This document shows positions 1 to 10,265 of a stretch of 64,000 nt of DNA, piece by piece. The stretch's first letter is position 1. Each line of letters starts with the position of its first letter. The notes below the pieces were generated by a model. It was not told the origin of the DNA and made no database searches. It saw only the letters and a program-made list of their open reading frames with translations. Source of the stretch: Pseudofabraea citricarpa (lineage: Eukaryota; Ascomycota; Leotiomycetes; Helotiales; Dermateaceae); NCBI GenBank assembly GCA_029641185.1, contig JAPWGK010000017.1, positions 992,001-1,056,000 of the forward strand. The letters run 5' to 3'. A program made the translations under genes and the position numbers.

Positions 1-705
1 TACATTTTAGATTAAGGATATTGATTGGGATACTAGTACTAAAAAAAAGCGTTTCTCGAGGCACGGCTATTATATTACGTTACGGAAGCTATTTTTTCTC
101 TATCAGGAAGTAATTCCAGGTGATCAAAAACCTGCCTGACGGTCTGGATATCTACGCTTCTGTTTAGCAATAAGGTAACTTGTTGGTCATGGCTCTTTAT
201 CCTGGTAGATTGTCAAAAGCAGGACAAAGGGGGGAGGAAGTTCGTAAATCAAGCGAGGGTAGACTCGATTCTCGGGATAATTGTATAGCTCCCTATTCCG
301 GAATTCTTCTTTATCGGTAGGCTAAATTGAAACCCTAGGTCTGATAATTGCAAAAGAAAAGGAATCTTCTACACAATCGAGCCTTATATACACGAGCTCG
401 CTTAATCGACACCAGCGCGATTTGCGGATCCTCTTCCTCCTCCCTTCTTCCTTCCTTTCCTTTTTATATTACTTATCCGGGTTCGTTCAATCTGGTAAGT
501 GCTTACAGAGCTTTTCCTTTGTTGTTGCGGACTTTCTCCTTCTATAGACCTTCCCCTTCGCTTCTCCCTACTACTTTTCTCACTTCCGCATACTCCCTTT
601 TCTTGGTAGCGGTTCTGCTCGTCTCGTGGCTCTATTGAAAGACAGAACCCGCTCTCGAGTCCACGCAATTCCCAATAACTTTCACAATCGCCGTCGTAAG
701 GGTGA
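1..705. other. Left-edge intergenic sequence
   Basis: I see no gene I can support here. Short open frames occur on both strands, but they lack start context, splice signals and recognisable protein features. The minus-strand frame at 402-905 mostly overlaps the coding-like plus-strand stretch that follows and looks like its shadow. A gene entering from the left cannot be excluded. Confidence 0.5.
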
Positions 706-1780
706 CCGCCCCCTAATCCGTTCGCCCTGGATCCCAGCCGTGTCTTCGCCCCCAAAGCGTCGAAGTGGTCTGAAAAGAAGCCGGCTTCATCCAAAGAGAC
801 CGTTGGCTCTGATGATAACGATAATGAGTCTATCCCTGACCAGGCTCCTGTTCCTTCAAAGCGTCGCCACAAGTCAACCTCCAAATCCTCGACTGCCCCC
901 GCCAAGGCCCGTTATTATTCTAAGAAAGACCGTAACAAGCACCAGGTTCAGGGTTTCTACTACCACTCGGAGAAATTTTGGATGCATGATTATCAGACCC
1001 TCGACGAAGAGCAACTTCAAATATACGAGGAATGGTTGGATATGGAACTCGTTTTAGTAGCTGAGCGCAAGGCGGAGAACCTCACTGACGAGGCTTCTAT
1101 CGCCGACCACCTCGAGAGCGAGCGCAAGGCCAAGGCCAAGAATTTCTCTACTGGCATGACTTCTGCTGGAGTCATGGCACCTCCTGTCGTTGATAACACG
1201 CCCGTGTGGAAACCACCTCCCGTGTTTATTCCTAACCCCAAGGCGTCAACTGCTCTTCAGAAGAAAGAAGCCTTGTCTAAGGAGACTGTTGGTTCTGACG
1301 ATGATAATAACGAGTCCCTTCTGGACCCTGCTCCTATCCCTCCAAAGCGTCGCTAATCTTCACTTGCTCAGTCCCTTAGAGCCTAAGCGCAAGGCGAGTG
1401 AGTCTCTCGATGATATAACCTCTGTCACCGACCTCATCGAGCAAGAACGTAAGCGCATGGCTACGACCAAGAAGCCTTCTGGTCATGGTTCCACCAATCA
1501 CGCCCCTGCTAGTACTTGCAAGATTGCCCTTAGTAAAGAAGTGGCTTGCCTTAGCAAAGTTGCAGGTCTCGCGTTTACCCTAAAGAAAGCTTCTACTAGT
1601 TCTGATAACGGTAAGAGTTATTCCTATTTCTCTCATTTTCCTAATACTAACTATAGCGCTATAGATTCCGAGTTACTTGTGGCAAAGCGAGCCTCGTTAA
1701 CTTCGACTCTGGCGACTTCTACTTTAGCTACCGCCAAAGGCCAGGGAAAGGTGCCAGCAAAACCCGGATGGGCTAGGTAG
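706..1780 (+). pseudogene. Broken, internally duplicated coding relic of unknown function
   Basis: One frame is open from 706 to a stop at 1354-1356, with no plausible early ATG. Reading then continues in another frame from about 1357 to 1780, so a frameshift or lost intron breaks it. The product would be hydrophilic and Lys/Asp/Ser-rich. A module is present twice. Around 790-865 it encodes a peptide like KETVGSDDNDNES followed by a Lys-Arg-Arg patch, and around 1280-1353 it recurs almost unchanged. Each copy is associated with a charged stretch of the kind LIEQERKRMA or HLESERKAKA. I do not recognise the family. It could be a decayed orphan gene or a fragment of a mobile element. An exon of a working gene with an unseen intron is the main alternative. 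Confidence 0.45.
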
Positions 1781-2149
1781 GTCTTGTGATGAATTAATAG
1801 AGATATGTCTTACTACCAATTTGCGTCTGCTATGTGAACTTGCGATGCAAGATTCTTGTGCAGCCAAACCCTCTCATGCCCTGTAGATCTCGGCTATAAT
1901 AAGAACTGGGGCGTCGCCGATTTCGTAACTAAGAACAGGGAAATAAATAAAATAGCTAGCATGATGATTTCAAACAGCCTATAGGATACTGTGTATAGCC
2001 TGGTAACAATCTTGGAAATATATTTGGAGTCAGCTTGTTTTCTTAGATATATTTAAATGAAGTTATATCGCATGAAGGATCCATCAATATTCAGACCAAG
2101 CCAGTCCGTCGTTTAGCTTTGAAGTTATTCTCCCTTCGAGCTTCTTCCT
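1781..2149. other. Intergenic, no gene seen
   Basis: Moderately AT-rich sequence between the relic and the first small minus-strand gene. It probably contains the 3' end of that gene. I see no repeats or coding signal. Confidence 0.5.
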
Positions 2150-2635
2150 TTATATTTCTTTGATGACGTGAAAGTTTTTCCGATCGAACTGGTGGAATTG
2201 ATACAAGACAATGTTAGGAAATGTGCCTTTGCGGTTTTGTTCTCCGTAAAAGTGCAAGAACAGAGCCCATATGGACTCTGCATGTTCCTCTCTAAGGACC
2301 GAGCGCCACTGAGCCTTCGACTTCTGATACATACTCAGGCCGACCAAGCCCGGGGGCATAAGAGTTTCCGCCTGCTGCTGCGCAAACTCTCGCTCCATGC
2401 CTCCATCGACAAAGACCTCTGTAAGCCAGTCCCGGCACTGCTTGTTTGTCCAATGCCATTCAGGAATGTCGCTCGACTTTAGTGTGTGTGTAGGAACTCC
2501 GACATGTCCAGATTCGTAAGCTGGAGGGCCCAGGTCCTGGGGTTTTTCTTTGGAAGATGAGCCATGATTTTTGGGGTTCAACGACTTCAGGAGTTCTCGG
2601 TCACCCCCAAGGCGCTTCGATGGTGTAGAGCCCAT
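2150..2635 (-). CDS. Small protein with N-myristoylation signal, PPxY motif and Trp/Cys domain (paralogue 1)
   Basis: Intronless, 161 residues. The start begins MGSTPSK, which fits the N-myristoylation consensus (Gly2, Ser6, Lys7), so membrane targeting is predicted. Residues 37-40 are PPAY, a PPxY motif of the kind bound by WW domains of Rsp5/Nedd4 ubiquitin ligases. From about residue 58 there is a compact helical-looking domain with spaced Trp residues, a QCRDWL motif, a GG turn, a MPPGLVG segment and a further Trp. The gene 250 bp upstream on the same strand (2886-3242) has the same three elements in the same order, so the two are tandem paralogues. The domain vaguely resembles a SAM-like helical bundle, but I cannot assign it. 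Conservation between the copies argues that this is real coding sequence. Function unknown. Confidence 0.72.
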   Translation of the reverse strand: MGSTPSKRLGGDRELLKSLNPKNHGSSSKEKPQDLGPPAYESGHVGVPTHTLKSSDIPEWHWTNKQCRDWLTEVFVDGGMEREFAQQQAETLMPPGLVGLSMYQKSKAQWRSVLREEHAESIWALFLHFYGEQNRKGTFPNIVLYQFHQFDRKNFHVIKEI

Positions 2636-2885
2636 ACTGTTTGAGTGTGTAGCTCTGGAGGATAAGATTTGTGGGTTTGAGAGAAATTTGTGAGAAAGAA
2701 AAGGTGGAAGATGTTTAGGGGCGAGATGTATCCTTTTTATCTACCTAGCCAGATTCTAGCTTATGATCAGGTGTTGTAGTGTACCAGGAGTCAAGAACTG
2801 CATGTGGGAATTTTAACTTCGACGGCCTCTAGCTATTGCAGTTGGCGGGCTAGAACTTTCTGGATTTCTCTTATTCGACCCGTCA
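2636..2885 (-). promoter_or_regulatory. Probable promoter of paralogue 1
   Basis: 250 bp between two same-strand paralogues. It must hold the 5' region of the 2150-2635 gene and the 3' end of the 2886-3242 gene. No specific element is called. Confidence 0.35.
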
Positions 2886-3242
2886 CTATGAAGCCGACTT
2901 AGCTCTTGAAACTAAATGATACACTGCGTATCCAGTATGTTTGCCACACGCCTTCTGCCATTCTTTCCGAGAGAATGAATATAAAGCCGGTCCGAAAGAG
3001 CCCGCAGGCATAACCTCCTCTGCCAACCTCCAAGCCTCTTCTACCTCAAACCCGCCATGGATGAAGACTGCTGCGAGCCATTCTCGACATTGGCTATTAC
3101 TCGACATCCACTGGGGCACATGTGTGATATTTATTTGAGGGATTCCGCGGCACTGTCTTGAGCTGGCTCCGGTCGACTCGTCGTAAGATGGAGGAGTGTG
3201 TTTGGGGACACTCGGCGTGGGTTTCGATTTTGGTTGGCCCAT
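2886..3242 (-). CDS. Small protein with N-myristoylation signal, PPxY motif and Trp/Cys domain (paralogue 2)
   Basis: Intronless, 118 residues, starting MGQPKSK, which fits the N-myristoylation consensus (Gly2, Ser6, Lys7). Residues 17-20 are PPSY, followed by an acidic residue as in classical PPxY ligands. The C-terminal domain shares with paralogue 1 the order Pro-x-Trp, QCREWL, VF..GG.E.E, an AE..MP.G..G turn, an aromatic, and Trp. It ends sooner than paralogue 1, lacking the roughly 40-residue tail. The pair looks like a local duplication that has diverged substantially, so it is not recent. A membrane-tethered adaptor recruiting a WW-domain ligase is a reasonable hypothesis from motifs only. 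No family name is recognised. Confidence 0.7.
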   Translation of the reverse strand: MGQPKSKPTPSVPKHTPPSYDESTGASSRQCRGIPQINITHVPQWMSSNSQCREWLAAVFIHGGFEVEEAWRLAEEVMPAGSFGPALYSFSRKEWQKACGKHTGYAVYHLVSRAKSAS

Positions 3243-5351
3243 ATTTCGTCTCTCGGGCTTGTTTTTGTGATGTTATGGATGATGGTGCGCTGCTTCGATA
3301 TCGAGTCTATGTATATGGTGGTTTGTGTATCGATATATGTGTATCTTGTTCTTCAGCACATGCAGGAACCCTGGAATATATACCTTTTTCGCTTCAACTA
3401 GCTCACAGTTAGTACGCACATACTAGAAAGCAGAGTTTTCGGCCGGTCTCATCGACCAACGAAACCAAGTTACACTTGAAATAGAACCTTCTTGTATCAC
3501 ATGTATTCTGTCACGCAGTAGCTTCATAATGATTTCTCCACATTAGTTTGTTTCATTCGTTCTTTAATTTCATTTGGTACTTAAATACCGTCTGCTTGTT
3601 CAAGGTTATATGGTTATCAATAGTCACATAACTCCTGTGACATATGTAATAACCAAAACGTCTACATCTATTATATGGATGAAATAAAAATCGGCTAGTA
3701 ATAGCTTCATTGGTATACTAACCTTTGCGTTTCTCTTCGGATGAGCAATGATGATGATCTTGAAGTTAAGCGACCGTCTGGCTTAGCTTGGCTTAGCTCA
3801 GGCATTATAGATCTTTCGTCCAATACGAGTAAATTTGCTATAGCCTAATGGATATGATCTAACCTGTATTGTTAATATGTCTTGCTCCGTTGTTATAACT
3901 TGTAATAAAGCAGGAGAGAATTGCAGCCGAGGACCTATTTTCTTCCTGCCTTATTATGAGTCACTCTATTAATTTTATCAAAAATTGGAGCAGCTTCTTA
4001 AGTCTTGTACATCTAATATTTTGCTCTAGCAGCATTTAAAACCACAACTTGAATTAACCACTTAGCTTCCTATTACCTGCCCAGCCTCTATCATAGATCT
4101 CCAAGTCCCAGTTCCTGCTACTCGAAGTCTTGTATTACAGGGATTTGTCATATATCTCTTGATACATCTAATACCATATGTCCTCTGTTATTCGTAATAG
4201 TTCAACAGCGTTAAGAGAAGTGTCTGCTATGCTGGAGAACCGTCTCACGTGAAGTATAATTTAACAGCCAACTATAGCACCGCCTCTCCTGCATTAACTC
4301 CAGCTTTAGTTTACTGTAGGAGAGCATACACTAAGTCTATTATTTAAATCTAGAGAACCTCTGCGTGTTAGACACTATAAATACAAAAGCAGCTGTGTTA
4401 GACCTATCTTTATCTAGCTATAGGGGTACTATTACTACTAATACTATTAAAAACAGCAAGTTCTTCTAATTCAAGCTAAGAGATTAGTATCAATGGCCGA
4501 GTAACTTGTCACGGAATCCAAATCCGTAAAAAGAACACCAGCCCAAGTTATCATCACAAAGGTTCTACGGCAAAGAATAACCAAGAAAAGCAAATTTCTT
4601 AATTGCATTCTAAAGTACCTACCCTCAATATCGATTTCGTCGTGCGTCTATTCCTATTGCTTTTCTAGCATCGCTTCGAGTATAGGTCTATTATTCTTAT
4701 TCAGTCTTGATAGAAGAAGTCTTTCGTTACAAAGGATAGTATATCGCTGTATTCCTATTCTTCCTGCTTTGTTGTCAGGGTTTACTATAACAGTATATTT
4801 AAGGAACTACACTTAGGGCAAGTTTTCATAACCAGAGATTTGATGTATTTCAATCTTTATAGGATTTCCATGACTAACAAGTGCCTGGTTCCCAGTTTCT
4901 CCCCCTGATACCGCGGTCTCCTATTGTATGGAACTAGCGACGCAAGTTTATAGTTGCGTATACACAAGTTGATACTCGCTAAGAGAAGAAAGACAGGGTG
5001 TTTCGATTTTGACCTAACCAGTGAACTAAACTGACTCTACTGAATGTGAGGTCCTATAATTATAGTGCCTGTTTCACTGGAGACTTGAAAATATATTTAG
5101 CAGAGTAAGAAGCGGGTGCATGACTGACAACAGATATATAACTGACAACAGAGGGTATTAAGCCAGTGAACTAGCGTGGGAAATACTTCAAGGTGCTACA
5201 GTATATTTAACTGGCAAGAAATCAAGATATTTGAAACATAATATATCTTCCGCAAGATAAGGGTATAATTATTATATGGACCGCTAGCGAGATTTAATTT
5301 AAGTCGCAGAGAGATATAAAATCGAATCCAAGAAGAGAAAAGAAAAATTGA
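3243..5351. other. AT-rich gene-free tract
   Basis: About 2.1 kb of visibly AT-rich sequence with many stops in every frame and no credible exon. The composition contrasts with the housekeeping region further right. Short direct repeats occur, such as CTGACAACAGA twice near 5125-5155. The tract looks like decayed mobile DNA, possibly mutated by repeat-induced point mutation, but no terminal repeats or transposase motif could be found by eye. Confidence 0.5.
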
Positions 5352-5972
5352 ATAAAAGTATATCAAATTGTTTATAATAATAAACATCAACTGCTAACTG
5401 ACTCAAATGATAAGTATACCACGTACGGAACTTACAAAGCCCAGATCTCCTTAAAAAAAAAGCGGCCCAAGAAAGTAAAGCAAGTCAAAACTGTACGCGG
5501 CCCACGAGGGCCACCAGAGCAGCGCGATCTCAAAGAGCAACAAGCAATCCAATTATTAACAAGCCTTGAAATTTGTCGTGATCCGCCTGCAGCACATCAA
5601 ATAGCACCACCTGGTTCATCCCCAGAAGTCATTGAAGCGTCACGCTTACTTGTGGCTAAACGCCAGAGAAATTTTGTGCGAGTAAAGAACTCGGGAAAAA
5701 GAAAAGATAACAGTATTGTTCAAGCGATATATTCTACCCCTAATTGGAATAATTTGGAAGGTGACGCCGAAGAATCTACGATAATATTAGTAAAGATGTC
5801 GATAATATTAGCTACAACCAGCTGTCATATAACAAGTAATCTTAACTTGAGCTCTCCTAAGGAGCATAATTCGATAGCTATCAAACGAACCAAGACGACT
5901 GATATCCAACATAGCCAGGCAATATCGAATATAGCGCCTGAAGGAAAGTTAGAAAGGAAAGTTTCAAAGTAA
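5352..5972 (+). pseudogene. Coding-like fragment within AT-rich DNA
   Basis: A plus-strand frame is open from 5352 to the stop at 5972. From about 5460 its composition is clearly more GC-rich and protein-like than its surroundings. The coding-like part begins with a Lys-rich run containing KRPKKVKQVKTVRG, then a Gln/Pro-rich segment, then ASRLLVAKRQRNF. It has no convincing ATG and decays into AT-rich sequence after about 5770. It resembles the C-terminal part of a transposase or other mobile-element protein in style, but I cannot name the family. It may be a relic linked to the neighbouring Ulp1-domain gene or simply an older insertion. Confidence 0.35.
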
Positions 5973-6267
5973 ATAGTTAGAATCTGGCAAAACGTAGCTT
6001 TAATTAATTGGTAGTTAAAAGATATAGAAATATGTCTTCGCTCTTGTGATATCAAAATCAATAATCATTTATATTAATAGCGCTGTTATATTAACTAAGT
6101 GATTATTATTAAACTTTTATTAAGTTATCTTGTAACTTAATTGCACTGGTTATTTCTTATAACTATAATATATAATTATATGTTAAGGTTGAATCTATTA
6201 GGGGTTAAATATATTTTCAATTTAATTTTAAGATAAATCTCTAATATCTAATTGTTCGTAATTTCTT
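5973..6267. other. AT-rich spacer
   Basis: Very AT-rich sequence downstream of the Ulp1-domain gene. It presumably includes that gene's 3' untranslated region. Nothing else is seen. Confidence 0.5.
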
Positions 6268-8466
6268 TTAAATCTCCAGGCCCCCATTAATCTTCGCAGA
6301 CTTGAGGATTATTTCGGCCATTTTCAATCTAACATCAACCCCGCCGCGGGTGGTTAATTCTTTTGGTGCGTTCGTGCCACAAATCTGAGAGAGGACATTC
6401 GTGAAAACGACTGCCCCACAATCGTACCCGTTATCCTGCTTCATTGCCACTTCAGGTTCCGATATTGTTAACTTGGAATTCGGAAATTTGGCATCGACAA
6501 ATTTGCGGATTATCAGCCGAGTGTCGATAGATGCTCCATCGGCCAGTGGCATACTATCCCACACCAACGCATCAACCTGTCCATCTTGAACGTCCAGACG
6601 AGCTAAGACCCAATGATCCCTGATATCCTCGAATACTGGCATATAGATGCTATAAATATTAGTAATAAGCACTTCTAAGAAGCCCATTTTAGGGCAGAAA
6701 ACATACTGTGTAATAGTATCCATAATAATTAAGTTCTCAGAACCACCCTTTACTATTACGCGAAGAACCTGAGGATCAAGGATGAACGAGGTAGAAGGAA
6801 GATCCTCAATACATAAAAGAGCACCATACAATGCTGTGTCATGCATGTACGTGAATGGCCGAATTGAAACGAAGTCTTTGTGATATAACGTAACCGTGGT
6901 TATGTCACCTACGGTGCCATATGGTGTTGGAAATTTACCAATTATATCGTCGAAAATACCTATTCCTCCGGTGTTTGGCTCAGGTAAAAGTTTAGGGTTC
7001 TTCAATTGTAATGCATGCTTGATAGAGAAATTCTCAAGGGCATTGGAAAGTGTGGAAGCGTCTTTCTTGCCGTCTAAAATGGCGACAAAGTCTTTTTCCA
7101 CAACTCTCGCCATAAGTTGTAAGGCGGTCTGAAATCCGAGGTCTTTGAGAAAAAGAATTATAACTTCTGGGGTTGCTAAAGACCATTGTCGGATGGCTAG
7201 TCTGGAGGAAATTGACTCGTGTGGCATCAAAAGTAAAATTCCTATTCCAAACTCCTTGATGAACGGGTCTAGTCTTTGACCAAAGGCTCTGACCTTCTTC
7301 CAAGATTCCGTTTCGGTTTTCTAGAATAATTAGCATAAATAAGCTCGTTCGGGGATGTTATCTTACTCTCATCTTGGTTGTCCAGTCCATCCATTCAGCC
7401 CCAACGGATGCAATCGCTAGTTGCTCGATAGCTTGACTGATAGCCTTAGCCTGAAGCGAGCCTACTTTACCTTTTTGAATGGTTTTCTTGGCTGCTTCAC
7501 TCCGGCTAGTAATGAGCTCATTGGTGGCATGCCAAACCCAGGCTTCTCTAACTTTCCCCCAGCCTTTTTCGGCGCCCGCTCGCTTGTTATGCTTGATGAT
7601 TCTTGCAATTTCTTTGTCCTTGATGTCTTGGTTCTTAGTCGGTTTAAAATGTTTATGGGACGCAATTAAGGATAAAAGATTGTCGAACAGGGCCTGTGGG
7701 TTCCATGTCGCTGCGACCGCTTTCATCAAGGACACATTTTTTGCTAATTGACCATTCTTCGACTTATTCTGGTAAGAATAATGGAGTATTGCTGCTTCGA
7801 GACCTTTTGTCGAATCGAGGTTCAAAGAGTATAGCTCATCTTCTGACAGTATGCTGCCTTCCACAATATCACTGTCCTTTCTAATATGGTCCGAGAATTT
7901 AGGTAGGATTGCAGTAATAATAGATTTCGTTGATGCTGCTGGTTGGTTATCAGGGATAAGTTCTGTCGTGGAGCATATCTTAGCCGAGTCATTGGAAATA
8001 TTTGCGGTATTTGTAGCATCTGAATAAATCGGCATCGTATCCACAACTGCAGAATTCTGCTGAGCGCTAGAATCTGCTTCTTGGCGAGATTTGGCTTTTT
8101 GAGTCCGTATTTTTTCGAGTTCGTCCTTGTCTATCCACCGAAGCTCCCTGCCTCCCCATTCCATATTCTTCCAACCAAGAAAGCTACGCTTGGCAATTCT
8201 GCCTGATTCTTGATCGTAATTTCTTAAATCTCTTGTTGCTTCTGTATTCTATTCAATGTAAATTAGCAATATTACCAGCATAGTTGGGTGGGAACACGTA
8301 CTTTGAGATTTTTACAGATCATTTGCCATGCTTCTGGCGTTAGCCTCGCGATAAGGTTCTCATACTCGGTTTTCAACTTCTTGAGTTCGCGCTCTGATTC
8401 TTTTGGAAGTTGTCCAGAGCCATCATCATCATCATCAGCGGGGGCCTTGCGTTTGGATGAGCTCAT
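6268..8466 (-). CDS. Protein with C-terminal Ulp1/SENP-type (C48) cysteine protease domain
   Basis: Four exons on the minus strand: 8466-8302, 8248-7367, 7320-6707 and 6649-6268. They sum to 2043 nt, giving 680 residues. Introns are GT..AG, 46-57 nt. The last (6650-6706) has a GTATGT donor and a perfect TACTAAT branch point. The C-terminal domain has the clan CE signature: His566 in DHWVLA, Asp585 in VWDSM, Gln625 in MKQDNGYD and Cys631 in DCGAVV. The catalytic set therefore looks intact. Such enzymes process or remove SUMO or related modifiers. The N-terminal ~350 residues are acidic/Ser-rich and then helical, and I do not recognise them. The gene lies beside AT-rich decayed DNA. Ulp1-domain proteins are carried by several eukaryotic transposons, so a mobile-element origin is as likely as a cellular deSUMOylase. 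The reading frames are intact. Confidence 0.8.
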
Positions 8467-9207
8467 TTTGAATCTGGTTTTTGAAATGAGCTCCTGTCAA
8501 AAACTCAATGCGGCTGCAAATGCTGAGTATGAATTTTAGGAATCTTGAAGAACGCCTCCGAAGCGATCAGATGCAGATGCAGATGAAATATCTGGCTTTT
8601 GCAGATAATAGAAATTTGAATTTGCAGGAATTCTGGCTGAAGGCTGTGTATTCGAATGCCCCAATAGGTAGAATGAATTCCTTCAGAGAGCATATTAGCA
8701 AGGTTATAGTACAAGCTGATATGATGCAGGGACATACCTGGAGATCTGACAGTTACAGATAATGAGGAGTAAGGGTGAGTGTCCTGGTAGTTGTAAAGGA
8801 GAAGAAGGTGGTTGTTGAGGAAGAAGAGTAAGAGAACTGTTGACTGCAGATGATGAGGAGTGAGAGTAGGAGTAAGGGTGCGTGTCCTGGTAGTTGTAAA
8901 GGAGAAGAAGGTGGTTGTTGAGGAAGAAGAGTAAGAGAGCTGGCTACTGCAGATAATGAGGGACAATGACAGGAGCAAGAGGAGCGACTTGTAGTGGTTA
9001 TGGGAGAAGAGAGAGAATAGAAGGAGCCGAGATTTAAAAGAGCTACTCCAAGGAATAACATATATAATTCAGAATTCCACAAACTTCACGGCCTGCATAA
9101 TTCATAAACGAAGCTGTCATGAATCGCAATCTTTATTTCAGTTACCAGAACGCCCATTTTATGTAATTTCTAGCCTAATAGAAGCCAGCATCGATGTATA
9201 TACATGC
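8467..9207. repeat. Intergenic with imperfect ~100-bp tandem repeat (8756-8965)
   Basis: Between the 5' end of the Ulp1-domain gene and the 3' end of ARPC4. Two full units (8756-8845 and 8846-8949) and a partial third share a purine-rich core with GTGTCCTGGTAGTTG followed by GGAGAAGAAGG. The units begin with CAGATRATGAGG. A minus-strand open frame across them is explained by the repeat and is not called a gene. Confidence 0.6.
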
Positions 9208-9935
9208 TTAATCGAACTAGAGATAAGTTAGCAGTTATTTCAAGATAATAAAATCGTAGCAACTTACTGGTGTAAGGAAAGACTCGGCTACGAAACGTGC
9301 TCGTGCATTCAACTGTAATTCTGTTAACACAAGTCCATACTCATATACCATAAGAACTCACAAAGAGCTTCATTTCCGAGATCTCCTTATCAACCTCTTG
9401 CATGAATTGTATGATGAAGTCCACCAGCTTATGCTTCAACATCTCCTCGGTATGGTAGTTTGTGATCAAGAATGAGATATCATATCCCTATATCTGGTCA
9501 GCAGCCGGCTTTTCCCCAGACGAACCCAACTCACCTTGACTGGCTTCCTCCGCAGAATAAAAAATGCCTCAGCTCTTTGCGTCAGAAATCTTGTGAACTT
9601 GTGCACCAGGATATGTTCGATCTCATCTGCCTGCTTGATCTTGATGCTGATGCGCACGCTGTTGATGCTGGGCTCGATCAGGACTCGCTCGTTCTCATTC
9701 CTTGAAACGGTCAAAGGGTTCAGCAGCACTTCCGGGGAAGTTTGAGCCTCAATCTCGGGGACATTGTGTCGTTCTGAGGTCTGCGATGCGAAGTTGGACA
9801 AACAAAGTGCCGCAGTCAAGGAGGACCGGACACATTGGAGGTATGGCCGCAATGATTGAGACTATGTGGAGTTAGCTCTCAGCTTTCAATCAAGTGGCCT
9901 GGCAAGCCATCAGAGGATCAGAGGTACAGTACCAT
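9208..9935 (-). CDS. ARPC4: Arp2/3 complex 20-kDa subunit (ARPC4)
   Basis: Five exons: 9935-9933 (the ATG alone), 9861-9535, 9487-9362, 9312-9268 and 9216-9208, totalling 510 nt and 169 residues, the normal length for the family. The product starts [15 protein letters not shown] and contains [19 protein letters not shown] and [16 protein letters not shown], which are hallmark ARPC4 sequences. ARPC4 forms the structural core of the Arp2/3 complex with ARPC2 and supports branched actin nucleation at endocytic patches. The start codon sits in its own exon, and a terminal mini-exon supplies the last two residues and the stop. It is transcribed divergently from UBP6. Recognition is firm. Exact splice sites were chosen by frame and homology. 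Confidence 0.93.
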
Positions 9936-10265
9936 GTTGAGCGGGTTTGCGACGACGAGACCTCCAATTCTAGGCGGAGGTGGTTGTCGGAGCTTGGTGG
10001 GGGGACGTTAAGGCACCACCAACGACGTAACCGCACTAGTCCCAATTTGGTATGGAACATACTTTGGGATGTTTGCCCTTCAGCGCTTCACGTCCTTCTA
10101 AACCTCTCTCTAATCTTCTTCTTTGCAATAACTTGTGCGTGCTGGCTGTACTGGCCCCTCGACATCCTTCTGGAAAGCACCCTATCTTAATACAAGACGT
10201 GCTGAAGCCTCAATCTACGCACTCTCGTCACCGCTTCCCCACCATCTTCCTTCCCCGCCACAATC
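9936..10265. promoter_or_regulatory. Shared divergent promoter of ARPC4 and UBP6
   Basis: About 330 bp separate the two start codons, which point away from each other. Both transcription starts must lie here. A pyrimidine-rich stretch (about 10195-10260) precedes the UBP6 ATG, as is common for fungal core promoters. Confidence 0.5.

Noticed and set aside
402..905. 167-codon minus-strand open frame
   Set aside because: It overlaps the coding-like plus-strand relic and has no motif, splice or start support, so it is best read as a shadow.
8505..8978. 157-codon minus-strand Leu/Ser-rich open frame
   Set aside because: Produced by the purine-rich tandem repeat.
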